Assembly (NCBI GenBank): GCA_009746045.1
Contig: RPFO01000453.1
Span: 18,501 to 82,500, forward strand
Length of the DNA: 64,000 nt
Direction: 5' to 3'
DNA from: Mesostigma viride
Lineage: Eukaryota; Streptophyta; Mesostigmatophyceae; Mesostigmatales; Mesostigmataceae
Below the pieces are notes generated by a model, which saw only the letters and a program-made list of their open reading frames with translations, did no database searches and had not been told where the DNA came from. This document shows positions 11,476-23,054 of this stretch, one piece after another. The position numbers were made by a program, and so were the translations under genes. Numbering within the stretch: position 1 is the stretch's first letter; each line of letters starts with the position of its first letter.

Positions 11476-13009
11476 ACACACTCATAACACATCAATTAGG
11501 CCTGAAAAGCACAAGTCAAATTCTGTCATGACCATAGAAGGCACTGTCAAAGTTTGGTGGCATTCTGAGCTCAGCTGTAGCAGTTATTAATTTTGGCAGT
11601 TGGCCACCTGTGCAGACGCTAAGGAAGGCATTAGTGAGTATTAAGGCACACTAACACTTCCTATGCCATCCAAAAGGCTCCTGACCATGCCCAATTCGAC
11701 CACAATGTACAAGGAGGTGGCTGGGCACGTCATGTGCGCTTGCCTTACCTCGACACGGGCAACCTGTTGCGTGTGTGCACAACAATGAGGCAGGTAGCTC
11801 AACATGCCTAGCCAACACTTCTAAAGCATATTCCAGGTTTATGGTGTGGGCATCATCCCAAAACCAAGCTCAAACACACCCTAGAAAGCCATATCCACTA
11901 ATTGCCCAACAAGGGTAACAACAGACAGTCCACAGAGAAAGCAGAATTATCATACATGCTGCTTGCCAAGGCTTCTTACCATGGTTACCTTGCCTTGCTA
12001 GCATATGAATTAGGGCTCTCCCATTTTAGTGGGAGAAAGGCCAACAAGACAACGATAACCCCTACCTACGTGCAGTTCCACCCATGCAGTATGCCCCTCA
12101 GAAAAACCACTGCCACCTTTCTTTCCAGCGCAAATTGTTTGCCAAGAAACAAACTCAAGCTTGTGAGCCTCTAACCACAATGAAGCCTCTGCTAAGAAAG
12201 GCCGCGTCAATATTCACACAAAACTGAGTGCTGTTAGCAATCTCCTTCCAAGAAACCACTCAGCAAATCCCTGACAACTTGACGATATGCCACGGTCACG
12301 CTTTGATACATCCCAGCCATGCAACGTACATAAAAACCACTGAAAGGTGCCAGGAATCTGGCGATGCGCAGCACGGAATGGCATTATACCTGGCGCGAAC
12401 TGCACGGAAAGAAGCCGAAAACTTGCGTTGATAACCCATAAAGGAAGCGAAACATTCATAGGGTCACGTTGATCACACGATCGTACCATTACCGGAATTG
12501 TCCTTCGCCCAGCGGCGCAAGAAAGAACAACCTTCCATGGAATAATAAGACGCGCATCCCGCGAGCCTGGAGAGTGTCTTACCGATCATGACGGAAATCT
12601 TGCCGAAACCCAGCAATTTTTTTAAAGCTTTACCAATAACGATTTAAACGCATCCTTGACGCTAGGTAAAGCCCATAAAACCTGACAATCACCGCCGCCA
12701 GCGTGCATTCTAATTTATTCCTCTCGACGAAAACATCAGATTGGACCCCCGTGGCGATGGTCATCAATAAAATCATCGACACTGCAAAAAACGCGAACTC
12801 CGCTACGAAGTAGTATCATTTACTCATCGTCTTTAAGATTCGCTCAGTTTCTCTGCATTCCGCGAGCTATCTTTTTCTACTCTGCCTGAAAGCACGTCGC
12901 CATGGCCAGCTCCGGTAGGGGTGCGCGCCCCGTGCACCACTTTTTCACGGTACGGACGGGTACCGCGAATTTTTCGGCGCCAAAATATTCGCGCCGGGAC
13001 CGTCCCCTT
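11476..13009. other. No gene recognised
   Basis: About 1.5 kb with short open frames and no recognisable protein or repeat. A short minus-strand family A 3'-end remnant occupies about 13,010-13,056 and continues at about 18,236-18,292 after the inserted element. Confidence 0.6.
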
Positions 13010-13209
13010 AAGGAACATAACTCCGTTGGGAGTATATGTAGCACATAGCCCAGAGATGGCAACGGGAAATTCCGGCCACCAGGTAGCCATGGCTGTCGGA
13101 GCTCATAACTTTCACGTTTGAGCACCGAATTCAGCCGTGAATATCACTATCGCTTCGTCTTTCTAAGACGCACATGCTGATATAATTTTCCGAATCTAAA
13201 ACGCAATAT

Positions 13210-16081
13210 ATGGCGACCAAACGCGCCTCGACGCAACGCAGCCTGGCGGCTGCGCTCGGCAATGAAAATACGCCTGCAGCTCCGGCTGCAGCTTCGCCAT
13301 CAGGTCCGGCAGGCGGCGATGACAGTCGTGCACTGGTCGTCCCGCAACCCCCCGGGCTTAACGCCTCGCCATCTGCATCGCCTTACCCCAAGCGCACCCG
13401 CCCAGCCGACGACACAGGAGGGTCTTCACGCCCCCAATACACAGAACCGAGCTTTCGGCCCCGGCCTTTCAAGGTCGCAGATTACGACTGGGCCACCATT
13501 TCTCCGACCGATGCTATGCGCTGCATCTTCTTCGGGGATTACGCTTCGCTTACGACCTGTGCCTCCATCTCCACTCCATCAATCGCCTCCTCGCCCCGGA
13601 CGGCAGCCGCTGGGGCAACATCTACCAGCCAGTGTTCAATTATACGGCGTATTATACGGTATAATACGGTATAATACGCGTTATACAAGGTCGAGCGGAT
13701 AATTTTTATCCGTTTTATACGATTTGCGTATTTTTACGTATAATACGGCGAATAACACGTATGAGCGCTTGTATAATGGGGTTTTCGCGCTCATCCGAGG
13801 TCCGGCAGCCAAATTTTTCGGGCGGGAACCAAGGCGGGAAAGCAAGGGAACTTAGAAACACTACGGAAACCATCCACTGGTTGACATTTGGCGACCGTGA
13901 GACACAAGGATCTTACAAGCAAGCTAGACTGTAGCATGGCAAGTTGGCAACCCTCCATGCTGTTTAGGTGCTCTGCCCTTGCCTCTCGGGCAGCCATGCA
14001 CCGAATATAGACAGTCATACAGAAAACTGACTGGTACGAGAGCATGGCCGCTTTATATTTTCAACTGAAATTTTGTAGGCATGATCCTTAGGTCTTGAAA
14101 AGCTTATATGCTTGGCCAGGCAACGTTTGGATGTGCGCAGATATGTCTCGACCTTCTGCTCGATGCGGCAACCTCGTTTCAGCAACCAGGTGGCGACCGT
14201 GCATGTGCTAACTGTTGATAGGCGGGAAATGCCCCTACATTTGAACGCGGATAGATGTTTCAGGTTATTCCTTACATGATTTATAAGCGACGACGGCCAG
14301 GAAAGGCTCGCAGCTACGTCCATCAGGTGGGCATGCTGGCTCCGTCAAGAAAGGTAATATGCGGTTTTGATCTGGTACGTGCTATCCTGTTCACGTGTTC
14401 ATTGTACTGTATCAAGTTGTTGGGTGGATTGTAAAATAGTCGTAGACCTGTAATGGAGGTTTTCTGCTTGTCTTTTGGTTGCTTTACTGCCTCTACGCAT
14501 TATTGGCTTGTGATGGTTGGGGAATACCACTACGACATGCAGATTTTGGACCATACTTGGTCTGCTATTAGCTTATGCTTCATCGAAAGCAGTGACGTAG
14601 TGCTTGGCATTGTTTATAAATACGATAAGCTTGATAACGCGATGTTTTTTCTTGCTAAAAACATCTCGAAACAAGTGGTTTTCTGGCCAGATCTAGCCAC
14701 TATTTCTTGTTTTGCTCGCCAAAGTCAGCCTTCTTCTTGTGTGCTCCTCATGCATGCAAGAAACATGGAGATGCCCAGGACCTGCTTGCATGGAAGCATA
14801 GCCATCTTACTTCTTTTGCTTTTTTCATCTTTCCATTTCATTTGGCGTTGTTTTTTAGGGTATAATGCATGCGTAATCTAGCTCCTCGTGAACCCCGGTG
14901 TACACGTCCAGTGTTCCCAAGCACTGCTGAGCAGTGGCAACCCATGTATCATGTGTAATTTAGTGTCAGAAACATGTGGACTGCTTGAAATGATATCAAA
15001 ATGCATGAAACAACCCCAAAAACGATGAAATCCAGTATTTGCGTATAATTTCCGGATAATACCGTATTATACCGTATTATCCATTATACGGACCCCGTGC
15101 GTATAACCGCGTATTGCGTATAATTGAACTCTGCTACCAGCTGATCGGCGGCTTCCGCCCCCATCTCCAGCACGCCATCCTCAACTCCCTTCTCCAACGC
15201 TCTGACGCCGAGATCTGGGCTCCACCCCTTTCCGTCCCCACCCTCCGCTCCATCCCGGCTCACGGAAGCCTTTCAGCAGCACGTGACCCCCCTTGCTGCC
15301 GACATAGCAGCAATCGGCGGCACGCTGGCTGCTGAGGCTTGATCCTCACATTTCCACCGCCGCCGCCTCCACCTCCACTGCCATTTCCGCCTCCACTGCC
15401 GACATCAAAGCCCAGCTCCTCGACCTCGACCAACGCCTTCAAGCCACCGCCAACGCCCTTGAGAGCTTGCATGACACTGCCGGCCTCACCGCCCAGGCGG
15501 TGAAGGACATCGCCGCCCAGCCAGCGCCTGCTGGCTCGGCCGGCGATGCTCCCTCCACCTGGGCGGACTTGCTTAAGCAGCACACCACCTCCACCACCTC
15601 CACCATCTCGGCACAACTCAAGCAACAAGCCCTCGACCTTCGCGAGGAAGCCGACATCGCCCGGCGCAGCCACAATGTCATCGTCAAGCACTTCGACCAG
15701 CAGGCAGGTGAGACCTCCACGAGCCTTCTTGAGGCATTTAAGCGCGCCATTGTTGCCCCCATGCTACTCACTGGTGAGCTGGACATGTCGGCTGTCCGCC
15801 TCCCCCGCGCGCGGGGGAAGGCTGGCCCGGCACCCGTGCTCCTCACCTTTAAGTACATGGCGGACAAGCTGGCGTTCCTTAAATGCCGCAAGAAGCTCTC
15901 GGAGACTCGCTTCACGCTGGACGACGACTTGACCCTGGCCCAGCAGCAACGGCGACGCGAGCTATGGCCGACCTACCTTCAGCTCCGGCAGAGCGCAAGG
16001 GGGAAGCCGGTATATACTGGAGGGGGGCGGTCATCCACGTTGACCACAAGCCCTGGCAGCCCCCTCCTGCCACCTCAGACT
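13210..16081 (+). pseudogene. LINE ORF1, interrupted and frameshifted
   Basis: The N-terminal part starts at ATG 13,210 (MATKRASTQRSLAAALGNEN) and slips frame near 13,550. It is cut at about 13,633 by a 1.5-kb inverted-repeat element. Coding resumes at about 15,130 (ELCYQLIGGFRP), slips again near 15,300, then runs open from about 15,467 through the coiled-coil, RRM-like and FTLDDDLTLAQQQRRRELWP segments to 16,081. The last part is close to the intact ORF1 at 43,952-45,298. The protein is broken. Confidence 0.85.
13634..15129. mobile_element. Inverted-repeat DNA element in ORF1
   Basis: The ends are perfect 13-bp inverted repeats: GTTCAATTATACG at 13,634-13,646 and its complement at 15,117-15,129. 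Inside each end lie further TATAC/GTATAA repeats forming a TA-rich border. The interior (about 1.4 kb) has one 142-residue open frame (14,453-14,881) with no transposase signature, so the element looks non-autonomous. The target duplication cannot be separated from the palindromic end. Superfamily not assigned. Confidence 0.7.
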
Positions 16082-16230
16082 AGGGAATATATACCAGTAG
16101 TGTAGATTAGTGAGGCTTAGCCTAGCATGTGGCCCACGCGCATGTGCGCCCATAATGGCCCCCATGGATGTTGCCTTCAGCATTTAGCCAAGCCATGCCT
16201 ATAATGGGACCCCCATGGATGTTGCATTAA

Positions 16231-17929
16231 CCCCTAAATGGGCGGAAATGCTGCCGATAAATCGGCAGTAACTCACCTATTTTGTAAACCAGCCCCTGTA
16301 CAACCTAGCAATATCCAATGGCTGTCCTTGGGGGGCAAGCATGTCCATGAGTTGCCCTAAGCCATGATATATCACAACCTCACATATATTCATCGTATGC
16401 CATGTATAACTGCCGTCAAAGTCAGGGGGGTCAAGACGCGCGTTTTCATTTTTGGTAGAATGTGCATTTTGAATTATGTTGTAAGAGCTAGGCACCTACC
16501 ACTTCAGGGATGATAAACAATTAGTTGCTGAACAGTTTGAGCCATTGGGGTCATCATTTGGGTGGGTATACCAGCAGTTACACCCAGTACAGCCCATAGG
16601 GGTACCGTTGGTAAAAAGCAACCAAGGGGGTAGGAGTGGGCATACTACCTACTAATACCTACTAATATGGCCCCCAACCATGCCAAACAATACATTTCCC
16701 TTCCACAATGATGGGGAAACATAACTGCATCATCACACTGCCCTTACATGGCACCTATGTGCAGGTGCCACCTTGTCCATGCACGTAGGTAACGTGGTAC
16801 GGATACCCTACGCAAGGCATGCATTCTAGGAGGCAGCCACCAACAAACTAGTGATTTTAAGCCTATTTCAGCCTGCCCTAGCAAGGATAAACTAGGCCTA
16901 AGCTGCTATAGCTTTCCAGGTGATGGCCAGCACACCTGGTGGCACATGCTGACAATGGGAAGCTTCTACTCACCGGTTACATGCTTGATGATGCCACAGA
17001 GACCAGCCAACTGCCTCACACTCATGCAATATGTGTGTGGGAAATGTATAACAAACATATATGGAGGTATTCAAACCCATACAGCCTCTAAAACTTATCA
17101 CCATCACCCTGTGGCAGGTCAACTGACTGAGGGAAGCATCTAAGAAGGGTGTTTTAGAAAGGGGCCAGGCCAGGGTCAAGAAAGAGCATGAATAATGCAA
17201 AAAGAATGTGCTACACAAGCTAGAACGTATATATAAACGTCAAACATCGATAGGAAAACGATGCTTAAGCTTTAACAGGCATGGATGGCGTTACCTTGGC
17301 CCAGGCGGTGGCCGCAAAATGGCGCATTTCGGCACACCAAAGTTGTGCAGCATGGTCGCTGGATTCGGCGATTTCTGGCCACCCTTGCACGTTTACGACT
17401 AATATGTATCATAAAAAGTACAAAGAAACCGATATATCCTTTAAAATACGCCGGAAAGGTATTGCTGTCAACGTTTCTATCGTCCGGCCTGATCGCAGTT
17501 TTTTCCAGCAAGAACGCTGCCGACACATATCAAATGGCATTCCCGCGAACCAAAAATTGGCCTGTATGATCTTTAGGACGTATAAAATCAATATCCTAAG
17601 TTTGTCCAGAAAATTCGAACGCAGACGTAAATGCCATGCGTGGGCGCAAGCCGCCATGGCCAGGTCGTCGTTTTCCGGAATGCACGTTGTATGTGAAAAA
17701 GTACCCTGACCCCTTGTACTTTGACGGTCTGGAACACCTGTTAAACTTGGTCAAAATATAGCAAACCCTAGTATCATGTTCTGGAGAAACTTATAAACTT
17801 TCATTCTTCTCAGCTAAACGTTTCCTAATTCCCAATAGTATTCTCGCAAACTGGTCCCCCGAGTAGGTGCCGACAAATCGGCTGTAAGTCACTTTTTGGC
17901 GGAAAATCGGCAGCAAGACCATTTAGGGG
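16231..17929 (+). mobile_element. piggyBac-like non-autonomous element, copy 1
   Basis: A 1,699-bp element with terminal inverted repeats CCCCTAAATGG, flanked on both sides by TTAA (16,227-16,230 and 17,930-17,933). The empty site is visible in the paralogous 3' UTR at 45,442-45,445, where the flanks join through a single TTAA. TTAA targets with ends beginning CCC are hallmarks of the piggyBac superfamily. Subterminal palindromes around GCCGATAAATCGGC occur near the ends. The largest open frame (17,281-17,709) shows no transposase motif. Confidence 0.85.
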
Positions 17930-18478
17930 TTAAGAATTTAGCCATGCTGTGCCATGCAGAGAGATGCTCTCTGTCGAGAAGCCATGTCCTAGCTCTTGTA
18001 TAGCCATGATGATCTTCCTCCCCCGTGCCAGGATCCCCCCCTTAGGCGGGTTGAACCTGAGACAGCACTGATGGTGGTGCGGCGGGTGCCCTGGTGCACC
18101 TAGAGCACGGGTAGCTTACATTCCCACCCTTGCATGAAGTCGCCTAGGATGTATTAAAAGCCATATGCCCCTTCTCAGGGCTATGTGCTACATTGACTCC
18201 CAACGGAGTGATGTTGATAATTAATTAATTAATTAATAGCCCAGAGAAGGGGCATATGGCCTATCATACATTCTAAGCTACTTCCTGCAAGGCAAACAAA
18301 TATGTACTGGTCACTGAAATCAACTGAAATCAGGCATTTTCGCGGGACGAAGGTGAAGACGACGGCGACGGCGATGGCGGCAGGTAGATCTCGCCAGTTT
18401 TCGCGCGAATTTCAGTGGCTGTTGGGTGGCACGACCATGATGATGCGTTCAAAGGTTGATAATTAGGTTTCTACGAGT

Positions 18479-18945
18479 TTGTTGAGGTACTGGGGCAAAG
18501 GAAATGTAGATTTTTCCAGTTTCTCACCGGCCCAACTTTCATGCATGCGGAAACCCTGGAAACCGGCACACATATTATTACGGCCTGGCCCCGAGGACAT
18601 TCCCAAAAGGGTAGGGAAACCTGTCACGAACTACGTTCAGATGTTGCTGGACGACCTAGTGGTCCCAGCCCAGTTTGAGCACCGCACCCACTCTCTCTCC
18701 CGTCTTTGGACTGCCATGCAGGACAAGACGCGGTGGAAGAAGATCGTCAAGGCGCACACGCCCGACCCTGTGGGCAAGCCACCTCCCCCCAAGCGGCGGA
18801 GGCGTTTTGATGAGTAGTGTAGTTAGGATTTTCTAGATAGCTTAGAGTTAGGATAGTTCGATCACGCGGCTCCCTCCACCCCATCCATCATGGAATATGT
18901 GCTACATGACCTCCCCACGGAGGCATGTTATAATTTAATTTTAAT
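18479..18945 (+). pseudogene. LINE ORF2 C-terminus and 3' end (family C)
   Basis: The frame ending at 18,817 contains VGKPVTNYVQMLLDDLVVPA, then a segment rich in HSLSRLW and DKTRWKK, and finishes KRRRRFDE. It matches the C-terminus of the minus-strand ORF2 at 23,870-25,095. A 3' UTR of about 100 bp follows with the hairpin CCTCC-CCAC-GGAGG and a TTTAATTTTAATTT tail. The 5' part of the element is absent. Confidence 0.8.
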
Positions 18946-19280
18946 TTTTAATATTATTACGGCAAGACTCGGGTCTGCTGCAGCACCATGCTTGGTATTT
19001 CCATGGTGTTTCGACTTCTCGGACTGATGTTTATTCATTCCGATTCGGCTGGCGGACATCATCTATGCAGACGACACCACCCTCTTCGAGGGCACTGAGC
19101 ACATGCAGACGTGGCTTGACTGGCGCCTGGCAACGTACCGAGGCCCGTGTGGTGGGGCTAGCTTGAGGTCAGCAAGAAGACTGAGCCTCTGGCGATTGGG
19201 CTCACTCGATCAGCCCCCGCCCGACCTCAATTTCTCCTTGACGGCTCTCCAGTCCTGTATCGGGACCGCGTCACGTTGCT

Positions 19281-20349
19281 CACTACAATACGGTTCGTAG
19301 GAGACGCGAAATGAGTGAGAATGTTACCCGAGCGGTAACGAGGATTCGCACCGTTGATTTTAACATATGTTTCTTTTTTTGCGCCATTTGGCGAGCATCG
19401 ACTGGAGCCTGAACCTAGCGGGGGGAATCGTGCGGGGGAATCTTGCGGGGGAATCTTGCGGGGAAAAATTCCGAACGTGAATTTAGCGAAGTCCTACTAC
19501 ATTTTGCTTGGGTACACGGTACTACAGTTTCGTCTTTGAAAATTTTCTGTAGTTGCGTTGGTGTTTCGTACGTTCCGCTGAAACACTACATTTCGCCACC
19601 GCGGAAACCCAATTTATGCGAGAATGTGGTTCCGTCAATACGGCGGGGGTTACAAATTCAATTTCGAAGTTCGGCACCGTCGGATACCAGTAAAGCAACA
19701 CTTGTTATCTAGAATCGCGCCATTTGGCATCAATTGGCCAGTTCTGAAAATTCGATGAAATCTCTAGTCCTTGGTCGAATATTTCCCTCCGATTTGGATG
19801 ACGAAAATTGAGTACGAATTTCTTAGTACAGTCCACCGTTTAGTTCAGTTCAGTTTATTCCCACGCCGCTTGCTGACCTGACGGAGGCCAAATTCGTACT
19901 GAACACTATCGCAAGTCCGGTCGATACTAAAAATTGCTACTTCCGAGATGTCTGACGGAATTCCTGCTAGGTCCATGCTTTGGTACTGGACGGATGCTGA
20001 AATTCACTGCGATTCTGTCCGAATGAGGAAAATTGTCAGAAATCTACTCTCGATACGAACGTAACGAGAATTTCAAGTATCTGACGCTCGGAGAGCTGCC
20101 ACCGTTTTCCCCTACTTGACCGAACCACATTCCCCGCTAAAAAAGGTGTCCTAGGCGGCGAAATGTAGTGAATTTTCGTGTTCAGTACCCAGATCACAAT
20201 TTGATCCGGGCGCAAAATGATTGGCTGTAAGGTACGAACCAAAAACGAAATTTTAGTATCTAAGTTCCGCAGCGCTTGCTGAATTTGCCCCGGAAGCCCG
20301 GGGGCACTTTCCCCGCTGAAAAAGGTGTCCGCGGAAGCGTATTGTAGTG
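19281..20349. mobile_element. CACTA-type element (outer)
   Basis: The termini are CACTACAATACG (19,281-19,292) and its exact complement ending at 20,349. The element splits an RT reading frame, with CT on both sides as a 2-bp target duplication. CACTA at the ends is the hallmark of the EnSpm/CACTA superfamily. No transposase is encoded. Confidence 0.75.
19584..20170. mobile_element. CACTA-type element (inner, nested)
   Basis: The ends are CACTACATTTCGCC (19,584-19,597) and its exact complement at 20,157-20,170. AA flanks both sides. The element is 587 bp, non-coding, and lies inside the outer CACTA element. Confidence 0.75.
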
Positions 20350-20402
20350 CTGGGTATAGCTTACTCCCCAGCTGCGAGGCCGATATGGACCACCGCATCT
20401 CC

Positions 20403-20835
20403 CTCGCTAACTAAAACGCAATATTAGGACGAGCAAACGCTCGACTACGCAACGCAGCCTGGCGGCTGCGATGAGCCAACAAAATTCGCCTGCAGCTCCG
20501 GCTGCAGATCCGCCCGGCCTGCCAGGCAGCGAGGCCACTACTCAAGCATTGACCATAGTGCACTCGGCTCCTGCGGCCTGGCCATCGGCATCGCCTGATC
20601 CTAAACGCAGTCGCCCAGCAGAATCGCGCGCCCATGCACTGGACCTGATGATTAACCACAAGATGTGGACGCCCCCTGCGGGCTAGAATAGCTTGAACAG
20701 CCCTAGCTTGTATCCATTGGTAGTCACTGCCGCCATGGCAGCCATGCCTATTTCTAATGTTTGCCTGACTGTGCCACCATACCTATATAGTCGCGTGCAC
20801 CGCTAACACACGGTACACAACCTGATGAGCCATCA
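20403..20835 (+). pseudogene. Family B ORF1, internally deleted, and 3' UTR start
   Basis: The N-terminal segment (SKRSTTQRSLAAAMSQQN in frame from about 20,433) lacks its ATG: the related copy at 35,484 has ATGACGAGC where this one has AGGACGAGC. After SASPDPKRSRPAESRAHA it jumps to the C-terminal tail LDLMINHKMWTPPAG, so the middle of ORF1, including any RNA-binding region, is deleted. The 3' UTR that follows is cut by a piggyBac-like element at 20,836. Confidence 0.7.
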
Positions 20836-20839
20836 TTAA

Positions 20840-22528
20840 CCCCTAAATGGTCTTGCGGCCGATTTTCCGCCAAAAATCGAGTTCCAGCCGATGCATCGGC
20901 CCCTTCTCGGGCGACCAAATGCCGCGAAAACTATTGAGAATTAGGAAACGTTTAGCTGAGAAGATCGAAAGTTTATAAAATACTCTAAAGCATGGTATAT
21001 GGGTTTGCATACTTCTGACAAAGTTATAGAGGTGTTCTGGCCGATCAAAGTACAAGGGGTCAGGGTACTTTTTCACGTACAACGTGCATTCCGGAAAACG
21101 ACGACCTGGCCATGGCGGCTTGCGCCCACGCATGGCATTTACGTTTTCGTTCGAATTTTCTGACCAAACTTAGGATATTGATTTTATACGTCCTAAAGAT
21201 CATACAGGCCAATTTCTGGTTCGCGGGAATGCCATTTGATAGGTGTCGGCAGCGTTCTTGCTGGAAAAAACTGCGATCAGGCCGGACGATAGAAACGTTG
21301 ACAGCAATACCTTTCCGGCGTATTTTAAAGGATATATCGGTTTCTTTATACTTTTTATGATACATATTAGTCGTAAACGTGCAAGGGTGGCCAGAAATCG
21401 CCGAATCCAGCGACCATGCTGCACAACTTTGGTGTGCCGAAATGCGCCATTTTGCGGCCACCGCCTGGGCCAAGGTAACGCCATCCATGCCTGGTAAAGC
21501 TTAAGCATCGTTTTCCTATCGATGTTTGACGTTTATATATACGTTCTAGCTTGTGTAGCACATTATTTTTGCATTATTCATGCTCTTTCTTGACCCTGGC
21601 CTGGCCCCTTTCTAAAACACCCTTCTTAGATGCTTCCCTCAGTCAGTTGACCTGCCACAGGGTGATGGTGATACGTTTTAGAGGCTGTATGGGTTTGAAT
21701 ACCTCCATATATGTTTGTTATACATTTCCCATACACATATTGCATGAGTGTGAGGCAGTTGGCTGGTCGCTGTGGCATCATCAAGCACGTAACTGGTGAG
21801 TAAAAGCTTCCCATTGACAGCATGTGCCACCAGGTGTGCTGGCCATCACCTGGCAAGCTATAGCAGCTTAGGCCTAGTTTATCCTTGCTAGGGCAGGCTG
21901 AAATAGGCTCAACATCACTAGTTTGTTGGTGGCTGCCTCCTAGAATGCATGCCTTGCGTAGGGTATCTGTACCACGTTACCTACGTGCATGGACAAGGTA
22001 GCACCTGCACATAGGTGCCATGTAAGGGCAGTGTGATGATGCAGTTATGTTTCCCCATCATTGTGGAAGGGAAATATATTGTTTGGCATGGTTGATGGCT
22101 ATATTAGTAGGTAGTATGCCCACCCCTACCCCCTTGGTTGCTTTTTACCAACGGTACCCCTATGGGCTGTACTGGATGTAACTGCTGGTATACCCACCCA
22201 AATGATGACCCCAATGGCTCAAACTGTTCAGCAACTAATTGTTTATCATCCCTGAAGTGGTAGGTGCCTAGGTCTTATAACATAATTCAAAATGCACATT
22301 CTACCAAAAATGAAAACGCGCGTCTTGACCCCCCTGACTTTGACGGCAGTTATACATGGCCTACCCTGCATATATGTGAGGTTGTGATATACCAACCCGA
22401 AGGGCAACTCATGGACATGCTTGGCCCCCAAGGACAGCCATTGGATATGGGTAGGTTGGATGGCATCTGGTTTGCAAAATTGTGAAGATCCAGCCGATTT
22501 ATCGGCAGGATCTCAGACCATTTAGGGG
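20840..22528 (-). mobile_element. piggyBac-like non-autonomous element, copy 2
   Basis: A 1,689-bp inverted copy of 16,231-17,929, with the same CCCCTAAATGG ends and TTAA on both sides (20,836-20,839 and 22,529-22,532). It keeps the same 142-residue open frame (21,488-21,060) with few changes. Similarity between copies is high along the full length, pointing to recent mobility driven in trans. Confidence 0.85.
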
Positions 22529-22586
22529 TTAATGCAGCATAGCCTCAGCTTAGTGAACCAGGTCAGTAGACACCTCACGTGGCCCC

Positions 22587-22847
22587 CCCGCGGGACTGCG
22601 ACCAGCTCAGCCTGGCCGGCACCTCCTGACGTGGGCCGGGCCCCGTGATGTTAGACGCCGCAAGGCCCGCACCTTCAAAGAACAGCTAGTAGAGGACATG
22701 GGGGGCCTAGGCCTCTCCGTGATTTGGAAGAAGATGATGGTCGACAAGGCCAAGTGGGCCCAGGTCATAGACGACAACGAGCCCCCCCCTGTGGGGAAGC
22801 GCCCGCGTGTGCAAACCCGCGGGAGGCACGCCAGACAGCTCCCCTAG
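22587..22847 (+). pseudogene. LINE ORF2 C-terminus (family D)
   Basis: The frame reads QPGRHLLTWAGPRDVRRRKA, then TFKEQLVEDMGG and AKWAQVIDDNEPPPVGKRPR, ending at TAG 22,845-22,847. QPGRHLLTWAGP parallels QPGRHILTWPGP of family C ORF2, placing it at the C-terminal end of a LINE polyprotein. The RT and endonuclease regions are missing. Confidence 0.7.
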
Positions 22848-23052
22848 GGCAGCGTGTTGCATGCTGTTTAGATAGATGTCGTAGTTCATGATGCTGTTAG
22901 ATAGATGTTGTAGGTAGCTGATGTAGATAGATTAGACCGGTAGGACTGTTTGCACCCATCCATCCATCCATCGGGGTTAATGCTCCGTGACTCCCCAACG
23001 GGAGCACGAGTCTATATAATAATACTTAATAAATAAATAAATTAATTAATTA
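22848..23052 (+). mobile_element. Family D 3' UTR and AT-rich tail
   Basis: This contains CATCCATC repeats and the hairpin CTCCC-CAAC-GGGAG with an outer GTG/CAC pairing, then a TAATA/AATAAATAAATTAATT tail. It is the same 3' end as 300-516. The hairpin block is shared with ORF1-only family B (26,600-26,646), so D is the candidate enzyme donor for B. Confidence 0.75.
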
Positions 23053-23054
23053 GT

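Larger units (their letters stand above)
13057..18235 (+). mobile_element. Family A half-LINE carrying two DNA-element insertions
   Basis: Removing 13,634-15,129 and 16,231-17,933 leaves a copy of about 2 kb laid out like 43,786-45,736: 5' UTR, ORF1, 3' UTR, ATTA tail. It is flanked by the 12-bp direct repeat ATAGCCCAGAGA (13,045-13,056 and 18,236-18,247). The target was itself a minus-strand family A 3' end, so three insertion generations stack here. Confidence 0.88.
19020..20402 (+). pseudogene. LINE reverse transcriptase fragment, interrupted
   Basis: At about 19,045-19,130 the frame reads RLADIIYADDTTLFEGTEHM, which carries the YADD catalytic box of LINE reverse transcriptases. The sequence continues with frameshifts to about 19,280 (SPVLYRDRVTLL), is interrupted by the CACTA-type insertion, and resumes at 20,350-20,402. 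The order is supported by the parallel minus-strand copy at 35,640-36,100. Confidence 0.75.
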
